DNA of 64,000 nucleotides from Parasponia andersonii (taxonomy: Eukaryota; Streptophyta; Magnoliopsida; Rosales; Cannabaceae). Both the position numbers and the translations under genes were made by a program. Positions 49,149 to 61,104 of this stretch are shown here, piece by piece. The stretch spans positions 258,263 through 322,262 of the forward strand of contig JXTB01000377.1 of the NCBI GenBank assembly GCA_002914805.1, read 5' to 3'. How positions within the stretch are numbered: the stretch's first letter is position 1; each line of letters begins with the position of its first letter. Below the pieces are notes generated by a model. That model saw only the letters and a program-made list of their open reading frames with translations. It was not told the DNA's origin and searched no databases.

Positions 49149-49569
49149 TGAAAAATCATCAAAACACCATAAAAGTTACATATGCCCCTTTAACGTAATA
49201 AAAGAAACATACCAAACAACGCCTTAAGTTACTTGAAAGTTAAAGTTCTCTTTTTAATTAACTTGAGTTTAGAATCTTACTTATAATCAGCGTCTCATTC
49301 ATCTGTTTTTTTTTTCTTTCCCCACTTAATTAGAAGTTGTTAAAGTCTTTGAGGTGTACATTTAGAATCTGAGTCATAAGCTTTACAACCCACCTCCTCT
49401 CCTATTATCTTACTCAGAAGAAAAAACAAAAAAACAACTATCCTAAAATCTAACCTAAAACGCGTAAGAAGTAAAAGAACGTGAAATGACTCGTTATGTG
49501 CCACCTAAAAAGAAAAATCCAAATCTGAAAAAAGAAACAAAAATATTCAACCCCTTCTATTAAAAGGGG
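47720..49569. other. Intergenic sequence, no gene seen
   Basis: AT-rich with long homopolymer runs (for example T-run 47818-47836). A stretch at about 47880-47990 (ATTATGAAAAGACATG, AATTGGCTAAAATAATACTT) weakly resembles part of MITE family A. No coding signal. Confidence 0.4.
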
Positions 49570-52500
49570 AAAAAAAAAAAAGAGAGAGAGAACAACTAAT
49601 CTAAAACACGTTAGAAGTAATAGAACGTAAAATGATCACTAGTTAGACACTAAAAGTACAAAATACCATAAGAAAAGTCATAGGAACTACCTGAAGTTGT
49701 TGCTATATGTCGTAAAAAAGGGGCGTTTACATATAACAATGAATTCAATATATACATACTTAAAGCAATGTCATATGCGCATGTGATCATCATCACAAGT
49801 AGTGATACAAATTGTTGGCATGGTGTTTGTGTTGTTGTCACCCCTAGCGACTACTGAAGAGACATCCCAAATTGTCTTCATTCAAACACTGTTGGTTCTT
49901 TCTGTTGTCTTCACAAAGTAGAGCTTTTAGTCCTTTGAGAATATCTCTTTCTTTGGCACTAAATAGATATAGCATTTTTAGTTTGGAGTGAAGGATAAAA
50001 AACTAACCCCACAAATCTTTTTTCCCTTTTTGTTGACAGTGAAGGCCTCTCTTCCACACTCACATAAATCCTTCTTACTTTTGCATGATTGGACTAGAAT
50101 TGGTACGATGAGATCATGAGTCTGTCCACACTCTTTGGCCTATTTTGATGTGATCCAAACACCCCTCCTCTTCCCCGGGCCCCTTTCTCTCATCACTTCC
50201 TGCACCATCTCTTTTAGCTAATTTTATTGCTATATTTTATTCATAATTTTTGTGGTTCGAAAAAGCTACCGACTTGAATCATACACGAACACATATACAA
50301 ACATATAATACGCATATTCATTCCTAAGGATGACAAATAATATTGTCCTAATTAACAAGGTGATCACTCGTTGCCATTGCATGCTAATGAAAATCGTTTC
50401 GCCGTCTACTACGGCCAATGTAATAATAATTTGAATATACATATAAACAAAAACATTTGGTCTAAAATTTGACCAAATAGGAGGTATAAAGTAGTGACAT
50501 TCGTGAGATGATGAGAGTCATGAGTTACGAGGTGTACGTACGAATGAATCAAGTGGTTAATAAGTTGAATAGATGTTGTATGGTCGAAATTAACAACGTA
50601 GAATCACTATTGAATTGTCTAAGATCTATTGGCATATGTACTTTTTTCAATGGGGCTTCAAGGTACATCGTCAATTTTTTTGAGGAAAAAAACTTAGAAA
50701 TTAATATCATATAAATAATGAAATAATTAAAAAAAAAACATGATGTTTTGCCTTTTAGCAAAAAATTTATACATTTTCATTAATATGAAATAAAATCTTA
50801 TATTTATGCATTTTTTTTTATCAAATCTCAATCAAAATTGGAGTTTAAAATTGACGTGAAAATATTTTTATTCTTTAAAATTATTGATTGGCATCTCAAG
50901 AAATAGCCGAAAAACAATTATTTAGACTAGTGTATGATTTGAAACATCTCAAGAATTTATCTGTAATAGTTTTTAGATGCTCAAAAATTATTTTTCTGTT
51001 AGACTAGTGTATGATTTGAAACATCTCAAGAATTTATCTGTAATAGTTTTTAGATGCTCAAAAATTATTTTTCTGAATTCTATTATTCGATTTCAAAAGT
51101 AAAAAATATTCATCTTTAACAATTTTAACTATATCTATGAATAATGCGATTTAATAATAAAATAAGTAAAATGAAATATGAAATTAATATGCTGTTTTGA
51201 AAAAAATTTCGCTATTTATTTAACTGATGAAAACAAAGAATAAAAAACAAAAATGTTGCCCAGGTCAAGCATGCTTGCTAGTTTGTACAATATATATTTA
51301 CTGGGGTAGGACNAAAAAAAAAAAAGAGAGAGAGAACAACTAATCTAAAACACGTTAGAAGTAATAGAACGTAAAATGATCACTAGTTAGACACTAAAAG
51401 TACAAAATACCATAAGAAAAGTCATAGGAACTACCTGAAGTTGTTGCTATATGTCGTAAAAAAGGGGCGTTTACATATAACAATGAATTCAATATATACA
51501 TACTTAAAGCAATGTCATATGCGCATGTGATCATCATCACAAGTAGTGATACAAATTGTTGGCATGGTGTTTGTGTTGTTGTCACCCCTAGCGACTACTG
51601 AAGAGACATCCCAAATTGTCTTCATTCAAACACTGTTGGTTCTTTCTGTTGTCTTCACAAAGTAGAGCTTTTAGTCCTTTGAGAATATCTCTTTCTTTGG
51701 CACTAAATAGATATAGCATTTTTAGTTTGGAGTGAAGGATAAAAAACTAACCCCACAAATCTTTTTTCCCTTTTTGTTGACAGTGAAGGCCTCTCTTCCA
51801 CACTCACATAAATCCTTCTTACTTTTGCATGATTGGACTAGAATTGGTACGATGAGATCATGAGTCTGTCCACACTCTTTGGCCTATTTTGATGTGATCC
51901 AAACACCCCTCCTCTTCCCCGGGCCCCTTTCTCTCATCACTTCCTGCACCATCTCTTTTAGCTAATTTTATTGCTATATTTTATTCATAATTTTTGTGGT
52001 TCGAAAAAGCTACCGACTTGAATCATACACGAACACATATACAAACATATAATACGCATATTCATTCCTAAGGATGACAAATAATATTGTCCTAATTAAC
52101 AAGGTGATCACTCGTTGCCATTGCATGCTAATGAAAATCGTTTCGCCGTCTACTACGGCCAATGTAATAATAATTTGAATATACATATAAACAAAAACAT
52201 TTGGTCTAAAATTTGACCAAATAGGAGGTATAAAGTAGTGACATTCGTGAGATGATGAGAGTCATGAGTTACGAGGTGTACGTACGAATGAATCAAGTGG
52301 TTAATAAGTTGAATAGATGTTGTATGGTCGAAATTAACAACGTAGAATCACTATTGAATTGTCTAAGATCTATTGGCATATGTACTTTTTTCAATGGGGC
52401 TTCAAGGTACATCGTCAATTTTTTTGAGGAAAAAAACTTAGAAATTAATATCATATAAATAATGAAATAATTAAAAAAAAAACATGATGTTTTGCCTTTT

Positions 52501-53056
52501 AGCAAAAAATTTATACATTTTCATTAATATGAAATAAAATCTTATATTTATGCATTTTTTTTTATCAAATCTCAATCAAAATTGGAGTTTAAAATTGACG
52601 TGAAAATATTTTTATTCTTTAAAATTATTGATTGGCATCTCAAGAAATAGCCGAAAAACAATTATTTAGACTAGTGTATGATTTGAAACATCTCAAGAAT
52701 TTATCTGTAATAGTTTTTAGATGCTCAAAAATTATTTTTCTGTTAGACTAGTGTATGATTTGAAACATCTCAAGAATTTATCTGTAATAGTTTTTAGATG
52801 CTCAAAAATTATTTTTCTGAATTCTATTATTCGATTTCAAAAGTAAAAAATATTCATCTTTAACAATTTTAACTATATCTATGAATAATGCGATTTAATA
52901 ATAAAATAAGTAAAATGAAATATGAAATTAATATGCTGTTTTGAAAAAAATTTCGCTATTTATTTAACTGATGAAAACAAAGAATAAAAAACAAAAATGT
53001 TGCCCAGGTCAAGCATGCTTGCTAGTTTGTACAATATATATTTACTGGGGTAGGAC
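49570..53056. repeat. Two 1743-bp copies separated by a single N (51313)
   Basis: 49570-51312 recurs as 51314-53056 at a constant offset of 1744 with no difference found in the stretches compared, down to homopolymer lengths. The single N sits exactly between copy 1's end (GGGGTAGGAC) and copy 2's start (12 A's). This is the pattern of two overlapping contig ends joined without merging, so the real locus probably has one copy. Each copy contains a further roughly 76-base tandem repeat (about 50926-51077 in copy 1: AGACTAGTGTATGATTTGAA...). No gene is recognised; the identical short open frames in both copies reflect the duplication. Confidence 0.9.
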
Positions 53057-53286
53057 CTAAGAATCTACTCGTGAGAAGATATATCACGAATGGAATAGGG
53101 TCATTTTTTGCCCGGGAAACTATATGTATGCAATCTTAAACATACATTCTAGATTAATACAATCAATAATGATTCATATCTTGTAGTTTTTAACTTTTCT
53201 TTTCTTGCGATTTTATGGAATTAATAGCTTATGCCTTATGGCCAAGTGTTTTCGGCTTTTTGTTTTGGTTTTGGTTTTGATTTTCG

Positions 53287-53756
53287 GAAAGTTCATAAAT
53301 ACATGTTTTCAAAACCATATTTTTATAAATATTTATTTTTTATTTTTATTTCATAAATACTTACTTTTATACTTATTTTTTTTGAGAAATATAGATTACC
53401 ATTATTTTATACACGAAATATAGATCACGGTATACATTTAATGCATAAAATGTATAGCATAATCTATATTTCATGAATAAAAATTACACTAAAATTTAAC
53501 ACGCATTTTAAAATGTATTCCATAAATCAAATATATAATGAAAAATAAAAACTATGGTAAATATTTAATTGTAATATATACCATTCATATTTTACGTATA
53601 AAATTTGTACCTCATATATAAAATTTACATTATAAATGTAAACCATTTATATTTTGTAGGAGAAATGTGGGCCATAAAAATATGTATTTTTGAAAAACAA
53701 AAGTTAAAAACAGGTATTTATGAAAATAAGCTTTGAAAACAGATACTAGACGTATT
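53287..53756. mobile_element. MITE-like element, family B, copy 2
   Basis: It has the same order as 9420-9902: TTCATAAATACATGTTTTCA at the left, ATATAGATCACGGTATACAT inside, GTGGGCCATAAAAATA near the right, then GGTATTTATGAAAATAAGCT and TTGAAAACAG. The right end reverse complemented (CTGTTTTCAAAGCTTATTTT) pairs with the left end. It is non-coding. Confidence 0.65.
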
Positions 53757-53759
53757 CCT

Positions 53760-56700
53760 TTTTTTTTTTTTTTTCTTTTCCTAATATGGTCATAAGTATT
53801 CGAATTTAAGGCTTCAATATTTAAGTACATTTATGTGTGACCATCGACTATTTTTATTGGGCTGTTAGCGAAATGGCCTATTTCATGCACAATTTTCATA
53901 AATATCTCAATTTTTTGTTTTATGGCAAAATATTCGAATTTATCACTTTTACTATATCAGATATACTGAGTATAATAATGTATATACGTTAATATAAAGT
54001 AAAACTGATTTATAGTGAGATTTGATATACTGATTTATGATATAAATGGCTATGTTGTTATATGAATAATGCTTTATATTAAAATGATCGAGTTTATCAA
54101 TTCCAAATATATTTATATCAGTTTTATATATCATATATCAGATACACTCAATATAAAACTTATATACATTAGCATAAAACTGACTTACCTACATCGAATC
54201 AACTGAATAGTGATACTAAGTGGCAAAACTACTAAATTTGATTATTTTGCTATAAAATGAAAAACAATGACATTTACTAAATGAATTACATTTACTAAAT
54301 GAAGTGTGAAAAAAGATAATTTGTTATGTATAAACTATTTTTTTTGTGGATAAAATATATACTCTATCTTTTTAATTTCCCTTGTCTAGCTAGCTAATTA
54401 TCAATATCTTTCCTATTAAAAGGGAGCGTTTACTTTTTTTTGACTAAAGAAAGCGTTTACTTGCGAATTCACGCATAATTCGTCTGGCTTATCATAAGAA
54501 TCACGACCCCTTCGGACCCACACACACCGAGTCCTTGAGACTAAAGCGCCTTTACAGCCGTGTTTGGTTACTTTTAGCCCATAAACCTAGAAAGCCCAAT
54601 ATTGTATTTTGCAATTTCTAACTCTCCTTAACATTTGTTCTTATTCAATTTTGTGCAGCTAAAATACCTTCTCCAAGAAGAGAGCAACACAATGCATTTT
54701 CAATATGAAAATTTAAACTGATGAGAGGACAATAGGATATTTTATAATATTTCTTTCAAATTTCTGTGGAAAAAAAGGTCATATTATGCTTTATAGTTTC
54801 CACTGCTGCTTTGTAATTTGATGTTGAATATGTTCTCTCATTGATCCATAACAAGAAAACAAAATTTAGATGTATCAAGCTGGTAAAAGTGTGACACTTT
54901 TTCTCAGTGAATAACTTAAGTGGAAAAAATCATCATTAGATTCTTTTCTAGTTTCTCTACAACGTATTTAAAGTATATTAGTAACTTATAAATTATCTTA
55001 TGTGTACAATTTTTTCGTTCCATACAAAGTAGAATAAGTATAATAAGTGTGTAACACACTGCGAGAACTTAAGCATCTTTAATCGCCATAATCACAATTG
55101 GTCATCATTGGATTCCTTTGATTGAGGAAATTTTATGTCTGTCTTACTTGATTGCCTTTTAAAGTAGGCTACCTCGAATTGGTTTTAATCAATTTTAAGC
55201 AACCGTTAATGGTGTTGGTCTTTCAGACTCACCAATGGAAGAGGGCAACCCCGTGGATCATGGGCCGAGAAATTTGTCATGTACCAAAATTGGCCTGGGC
55301 CGGGATAACTAACCTCTGTGGAGTAAATTAGGCTCACTACTAGTTCTTAGACTTTCTTAACTTTGCAAGGTTAGTGGTGTATTTTAAATTTTTTTTATGG
55401 TTTTAATTGTAAAGTTTCAAATTCGCCAATGTTTTCCCAACCAGTTGAGGTGTGTCTATTAATTGGTTGATTTTCTTTTTTCTTTTTTTTTTTTAACTAA
55501 TTGGTTGAAATTTGTCAACTGATTAGTTGAGTTTTATTAAGTGACCAATTTACTTTTGTCAACTAACCATAGCATGGGTATTTTAGTACAATTTTGGTAC
55601 AAAGCTGCTCCATTTGAAAACGCATTCAGATATACTTTTATTTTTTGTTTTTTTTAAATAAACAAAAATTACAATTTTTTTTTGAAACAATGCTTAGTAA
55701 CCTTGTTTCTGTTTTCTATTTAAAAGAAATTGTAAAAAAAATTAAAAATAATGGAAGTGAAAAATTTTCCCTTATACATTTTTTCGGACAAAAAAGTGAA
55801 CCAAAGTGTGGTGGTTCTCTAAATATAATTTTTAATTTCATTTTTGTAAATAAATTTCCCTAAAGTGATCTGTTTCTAAATAAAATTTCGAAAGTAGCAT
55901 TTCCTTTAATGGTATATTTCTAGATAAACTTTAACATGATATTTTTCTAAATTATAGTTACCAAGCATGTTTATGTTTTTTGTTTTCCAAAATTAAAAGT
56001 GATTTGGTGTGTTACAATTTACAGAGCAAGCTTCTTAGTTTTGAAAATTTAAAAATATAAACAAAATTTTTTGTTTTCAGTTATTAGAAACAAAAAATTA
56101 AAAGTATATCCAAGCATGAGCATGAGATGCCCTTAGTTAGTTGCTGTAGAAAGAAATTGAATCTTGAAAATGTTATTCATCAACGAACCTGGACCGTAAA
56201 AGGTCTTCAGTCTTGGCACTTGACCTCACCAACCTTTCTGGAATTTAGTGGTAAATGGCAATTTTCCAAATTTTTGGCCGTCTTTTTTTTCCCCTCCTAA
56301 AGAAAACTACTATAATACTAATATTGGTTTTCTAGAATTACTATCCGTATTTGCGGTACTTTATATGATGCTCTTTTCTATCTATTCTTTGATTCCTTTT
56401 TCGTTCTCTGATTTTTCTGTCTGTGCGATCCACTGATATACCTAATAGATCAACCGAGATTTTTATTTTTGTTTGTTTTCTGTTTTTCATTTGATGAAAT
56501 TGGAGGGTTTTTTCTTTGTTTTTTTGAAAGTGTTAATTTTATAGAATTTTTAAAAGTGTTATTAACTTTAATTAATTAACCTATAAAAGTGGAATTCTGG
56601 TACTTAACCCAAAATTTCAGACTAAGGCTTAGGGCCTCTAGGAAAATGGTTGATTTATTTTTCAGAAGTCATAAAAGAAATGTTTGTGTTTTTTCTTTCG

Positions 56701-56765
56701 ATAGAAATAATAAAAATCTCTATTGAAAAAATAAAAAACTCTATTGAAAACTTATTATATATATA
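53760..56765. other. Intergenic sequence, no gene seen
   Basis: AT-rich. It includes a poly(T) run at 53758-53774, an imperfect repeated TATATCAGATA(T/C)AC motif around 53950-54160, and a GC-richer stretch at 54460-54600. Open frames are short and show no family resemblance. Confidence 0.4.
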
Positions 56766-57008
56766 GGCACCAATCCAGTAGGTAATTTTTTATCTATACA
56801 TAAGTATTAATTTGGTCAATGAAAATTTATCATACACATTTTTTTTTATAATAAAAAGTAAGAGAGAGAAAAAAATATTAATTATACATGCTTTTTTATA
56901 TACCTCATCATAATCGATTAAACATTAATAATGAGATGATGATTCAATGGTTAAAAAAATACCTACACATAAGTTAAAAAAAAAAAAAAGCCTACTAGAT
57001 TGGCATTT
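56766..57008. mobile_element. MITE family A, copy 4
   Basis: The left end GGCACCAATCCAGTAGGTAA pairs with the right end (reverse complement AATGCCAATCTAGTAGGC). It is the most diverged copy: the inner palindrome is reduced to TCATCATAATCGATTAAACA-like sequence. It is again set in TA-rich DNA. Confidence 0.7.
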
Positions 57009-57659
57009 TATATAAATATATATTTAATTGTAAACTTTTAAGTGAATTGGAAAGCATATTAGATAACTAATCTCATTCTACAGTATAGATCATATACATC
57101 TAAATATTGACAAAAAAATGTACATTCAAATCATAAAAGCTACTAATATGGACCTTATGAATCATTCTAAGAACATGTTTTTTAATGAGTGGATCATGTG
57201 AGTAGACATTCGTGTCCTACTAACTAAGAAAAACACGGGAATAAGACTCTTATCGTTCTATCTATAGTTCTAAAGCTTGTCGGGCCTAATTAGCTACTAT
57301 GGCAAAAATTAGGTAAAGAGCGTTAGAGTACTATCGACTTCCTTTGTTTTACTAAAAGAAAATTACAAATAAAAAATTCCATAACAAACAACCGCTCAAA
57401 TTTTCCTTGGCATGCTTGGTGGGTTAGATTAGGATCGGAATTATCCTTTAACATTTGACATATATTAAAAAAAACAAACAAAAATAAAGCATGTTTTGCG
57501 ATTGCTAATGAAGGACCTTGCCTTTATAAAATAATACAGAGGAAATGAGGAGATACAATGTTTTTAAAAATAATGTCAAATATACGGTACTTTACTTTTC
57601 TAGAAATTCATATGGTACTTTTTCGAAAAATATCATATTATTTTTTTCATCTCTTTTCA
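57009..57659. other. Intergenic sequence, no gene seen
   Basis: AT-rich sequence between MITE copy 4 and the older gag fragment. No coding or repeat signal was recognised. Confidence 0.4.
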
Positions 57660-58720
57660 TCTTTCGCTTACTCAGATCTCAGGGATAGTGACCTCGTCTT
57701 CTGAGCTCCCACGGTCAACGACCTCGTCTCCTCCGCTCTCGTCGCCAGTGTCGTCTAACTCCTGTAGAGGACTCGCGAAGTCGCGAGCACGATGTGGCCC
57801 GCCGCCAATGAAGCATCCTGAGTCTGCCTTAAAAGGTTTTCCCGATTGCTTTGCCTTGGTAGGAGCAGTCTTTCTTTTATCATCACCACGCTACTCCTTC
57901 TCCATAAGACAAAGGGTGTCCTTCTACGGGTGGTTGAGGAACTTTCTCCATAGTCCAAAAATCCTTCTGCTACTCGAATAGCTGAGGCCAGGTTCTACAA
58001 ATTTCGTTTTTGCAGCTCTTTCTATGCTCACTCCTGGAGACCCACCTCAAACTTAAAGTCTTTTTATTCTTCTGCCATGTTTCCTATCTTCATCATCAAT
58101 TACTGAAACTGCCTAATATACTTACGCACGGACCCAATCTGCCTCAGTCTATGCAAAGCTTCTCTGCCCTACCATGACGCATATGTGTGGAGGAAAACTA
58201 CTTTCGCATTTCTCTTCTCAGATCGTCCTAAGGGCATCTTGATTGCTACGAAAGCAGGTTTTAGCGTCCTCGCCAACGAAGCTCAACCCAATTTCAAACT
58301 TCTTTGCTTTCAGGAGTGTTATTCATTCAACTTAAAGTACAACCCCATGTCTCATATGAAGTCCTCTAAGTCCCTAGCATTTAGCTCCCCAAGTACTTCT
58401 TGTGGTCAGGTGCCTTCATCTTAGTTAAACTCTGACGGCACATCACCGGATGGAGTCGAAGCGACTACTTTCTTCAATACTCCAATGTCTTTCTTCATCC
58501 CGTCTTAACACTCTGGAAGTGATCCCTTAATGAGTGCATCTTGTTTCTCAACCCAAGCTCTGAGTTACCATCCCCGAGACTCACCTAGAAGCATGTAAAA
58601 AGCTCATGCATTTCACCTATCAAAGTCTGTAATTTGGCATCCATCATTTGCACTTTGGCATCTACCATCTGTATCTTGGCGTCTGTCGTTGCAGCATGCA
58701 TGGCTATTGATTGCACCAGG
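57660..58720 (-). pseudogene. Gypsy-type gag fragment, older insertion
   Basis: On minus, an N-terminal block has repeated AKIQMVDAKVQMMDAK units. A capsid-like stretch appears in several frames (HKKYLGSLMLGT, VELRWRGR, SIRVAEGLLDYGESSS in pieces). A zinc-knuckle remnant near 57800 reads GCFIGGGPHIVLATS, where the family has CFxCxGPHxxxxCP, so at least one cysteine is lost. There are many stops and frameshifts. It stops exactly at 58720, where the LTR of the neighbouring element starts. The fragment was probably the target of that later insertion, and the rest may lie beyond the window. Family assignment is from memory of plant gag patterns. Confidence 0.6.
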
Positions 58721-61057
58721 TGTCATGGGGTCAATGGCAGCACGTGTATTTCATAAATTAGAAATACCAAAAAAAAAACTAAATAAAAGACTTAATTTAT
58801 TCAAAATTTTGCCCCAGGGACTCTAACTTTTCAAAACTGGCCTCAACAAAATATTTAAACGAAAATAAAATTCCACAATTATGCGTCACTCATTGAATAT
58901 AGACCATAAACAAAATAATTATTTTAATAGTCATACATTACAAATCATCTCACACTCAAACTCAGACTTAAGTAATATAAACCATATCCCGATTTCATAT
59001 TCTAATTTATAAAGTTTAATGAAATCTAAATTTCTACTCAACTTTAAATATTTCATAAGTCTCGTAGGAAATTACCAAAATAAACTAGTTGTTCTGCAAA
59101 TGATTCGATTTATCTCTTCTGATCCAAATTACACTGAGTGCTACCTGAAGGGAAGAAATGAGTGAGCTAATGCCCAGTAGAGAATCAATTACAAATTCCT
59201 ACATATATATAAAATATACTCATGTTGAAGGTCCTGCATGGTCAGTATTCGATTCAAAATAGTTTACAAAACTCAAGTAGAAATCATAGTCCAATGGTCA
59301 AACATTTCAAGCCATTGTAACATTAATCAAAACCAGTACATATCCATTCAAGCCAACATATGTCCATGTATGTAATCCTGATGTCCGAAGTGTCCTAATA
59401 GATCATTCGTAAGTCTGAGCCACCTAAAAAGGTGCCGTAAGTCCGATCACCCGATGTGGAGCATCGTAAGTCCGATCACCTGATGTAGGGCATCGTATGT
59501 CCGATCACGCAACCTAGGGCATCGTAAGTCCGATCACCTAATGTAGGGTATCGTAAGTCTGATCACCCAATGTAGGGCATCGTAAATATGTGAATATATA
59601 CAAATATTTTATAAATGACATAATAAAGATATGCACCATTTCCACAGAATCTCAAAATAACCATGCAGTATTCTTTAATCAAAACTTCCATTCCTCAAAA
59701 CTGAATTCTCAAACCATCTTGGATTTTCTAAAAATTTCGGCATTACAACAGCTATTTTCTATCAAAACCCAAAAATCCAATTTCCTGCAGAAATCAATCC
59801 AAAACAATATATATGATACACCAACCAGTTTGACGTATCTCTCAGGCAGTTTATATCTCAATTCAGATCAAAAATGGACATAAACACAATTTTTATAAAT
59901 TTTTTTATGAAATTCTATATATATTGAAAATATGTAAAATTCATAAATTAAATTAATTTTAGAATCAAGTAATCGAATCCCTACCTCTATCGAGCATCCA
60001 ACTAGTGTTACAAGACTATAGAGAAAATTTGGCGTCGTTTGGAAGAGCAGACGTCGTTTCGAAACTTTAGTTCCAAGGTTTGAAAACTTGATTTTCAAAC
60101 GGAGCTTCAAATCATGAAATGGACTTCACCACTAAATTCAGAGCACCCAAAAACCCTAAGTTAGACATATAATTTGTCAAATTTGGATGCGGGCCCCACG
60201 GTATGCAAATCGAGGCAAATCTGAGCTGTCCGATCTCGTTTTTCAAGCCCGCTCTAGAACATAGTCAATATAGATCTCATTTTTCACCATTTCCAACGTA
60301 GATTCCAAAAATGATTCAGTTTTAAAATCTAATGGTCCGATCGAAAACTCAATTCTAAAACCAATTATGAAAATACCACAAAATTAAATATTAAAATATT
60401 TCTACAGTAGTCAACTTCTCACCGGAGCCGAGTTGGAGGTCGAGAGTGGTCGGAAATCAAAGCTGGAGTCGAGACGAATCAAACGGTGGTGGTGGTGCAG
60501 TGATCGGACGTCGGACGGCGGACGAAAAACCGATCCGGTGGCGCGAACTTCGGGCTGCGATTTCTCCGGCGAGAGGCGGCAGTTCACGACGGTAGTACCC
60601 AGCACTGGTTCGTCGGCGTCTTTTGGTCACGACGGGTGGGCACGTCTGGCACAGCGGCGGCTGGTGGAGGCTCGGATGAACAGTGACAGAGGAGGGGTTT
60701 CGGGGGTTCACATGGAGAAGAAGAAGAAATGGGGGGTTTTTATGCAATTTTTCAAAAACTGTAGTAGTGGGACACGTGGCGCAATCTTTTTCGACCGAAA
60801 AATAAGTTTATGAAATTCCACTTTGGTCACAATTTTAAAAGATTCTTTCACTTTAGTCCCTCTTTAATTACACTTTTGTCCCTGATTTGAAATTTCTTTT
60901 TCACTTTTGCCCCAAATGTACCTAGACTTTATCTTGTCTAGATTCAACACCAATAATTTATTTCTGATTTTTATTTAATTAATCCAAAAATAAAAATTAC
61001 CAAAATGCCCTTGAAGTAAAATTACTTAATTAACCTTACAAAATTTAGGATTTTACA
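58721..61057 (-). repeat. 3' LTR of the chromovirus
   Basis: 2337 bp. On minus it starts TGTAAAATCC right after the polypurine tract and ends CCCCATGACA. A TATA-like TGCATAAAAA lies at plus 60737-60746, just before a C-rich and TTCTTC-rich leader (likely R). A GC-rich leader of about 350 bases and a 29-base tandem repeat array (59408-59580) lie downstream. The second LTR is outside the window, so the ends rest on the TG/CA rule and the adjoining polypurine tract. Confidence 0.75.
59408..59580. repeat. Tandem array, 29-bp unit, in the LTR
   Basis: Five 29-base units of CGTAAGTCCGATCACC(C/T)GAT-like sequence occupy 59436-59580, preceded by one diverged unit (59408-59435). Units differ by a few bases each. 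There are no spacers between units. Confidence 0.9.
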
Positions 61058-61072
61058 TCCTCTCCCCCTTAA
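61058..61072 (-). promoter_or_regulatory. Polypurine tract of the chromovirus
   Basis: On minus AAGGGGGAGAGGA directly precedes the LTR start TGTAAAA. This is the site where plus-strand DNA synthesis would be primed. Confidence 0.8.
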
Positions 61073-61104
61073 AAGAATTTCGTCTCGAAATTCGATTACA
61101 AGGG

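Noticed and set aside
50508..52458. Identical short open frames in both 1743-bp copies, which might suggest conserved small proteins
   Set aside because: The identity comes from the duplicated assembly segment, not from selection.
53205..53423. A hydrophobic 72-residue frame
   Set aside because: It runs into the family B MITE and its composition is what AT-rich DNA yields by chance.
57688..57981. A Ser-rich 97-residue frame on plus
   Set aside because: It is the complement of the degraded gag fragment.
59408..59580. Regular 29-base repeats that superficially recall a CRISPR array
   Set aside because: Units are contiguous without unique spacers, diverge from each other, and lie in a plant retrotransposon LTR.
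60433..60813. A 126-residue GC-rich open frame with an apparent start on plus
   Set aside because: It lies in the LTR leader on the antisense strand and shows no known domain.
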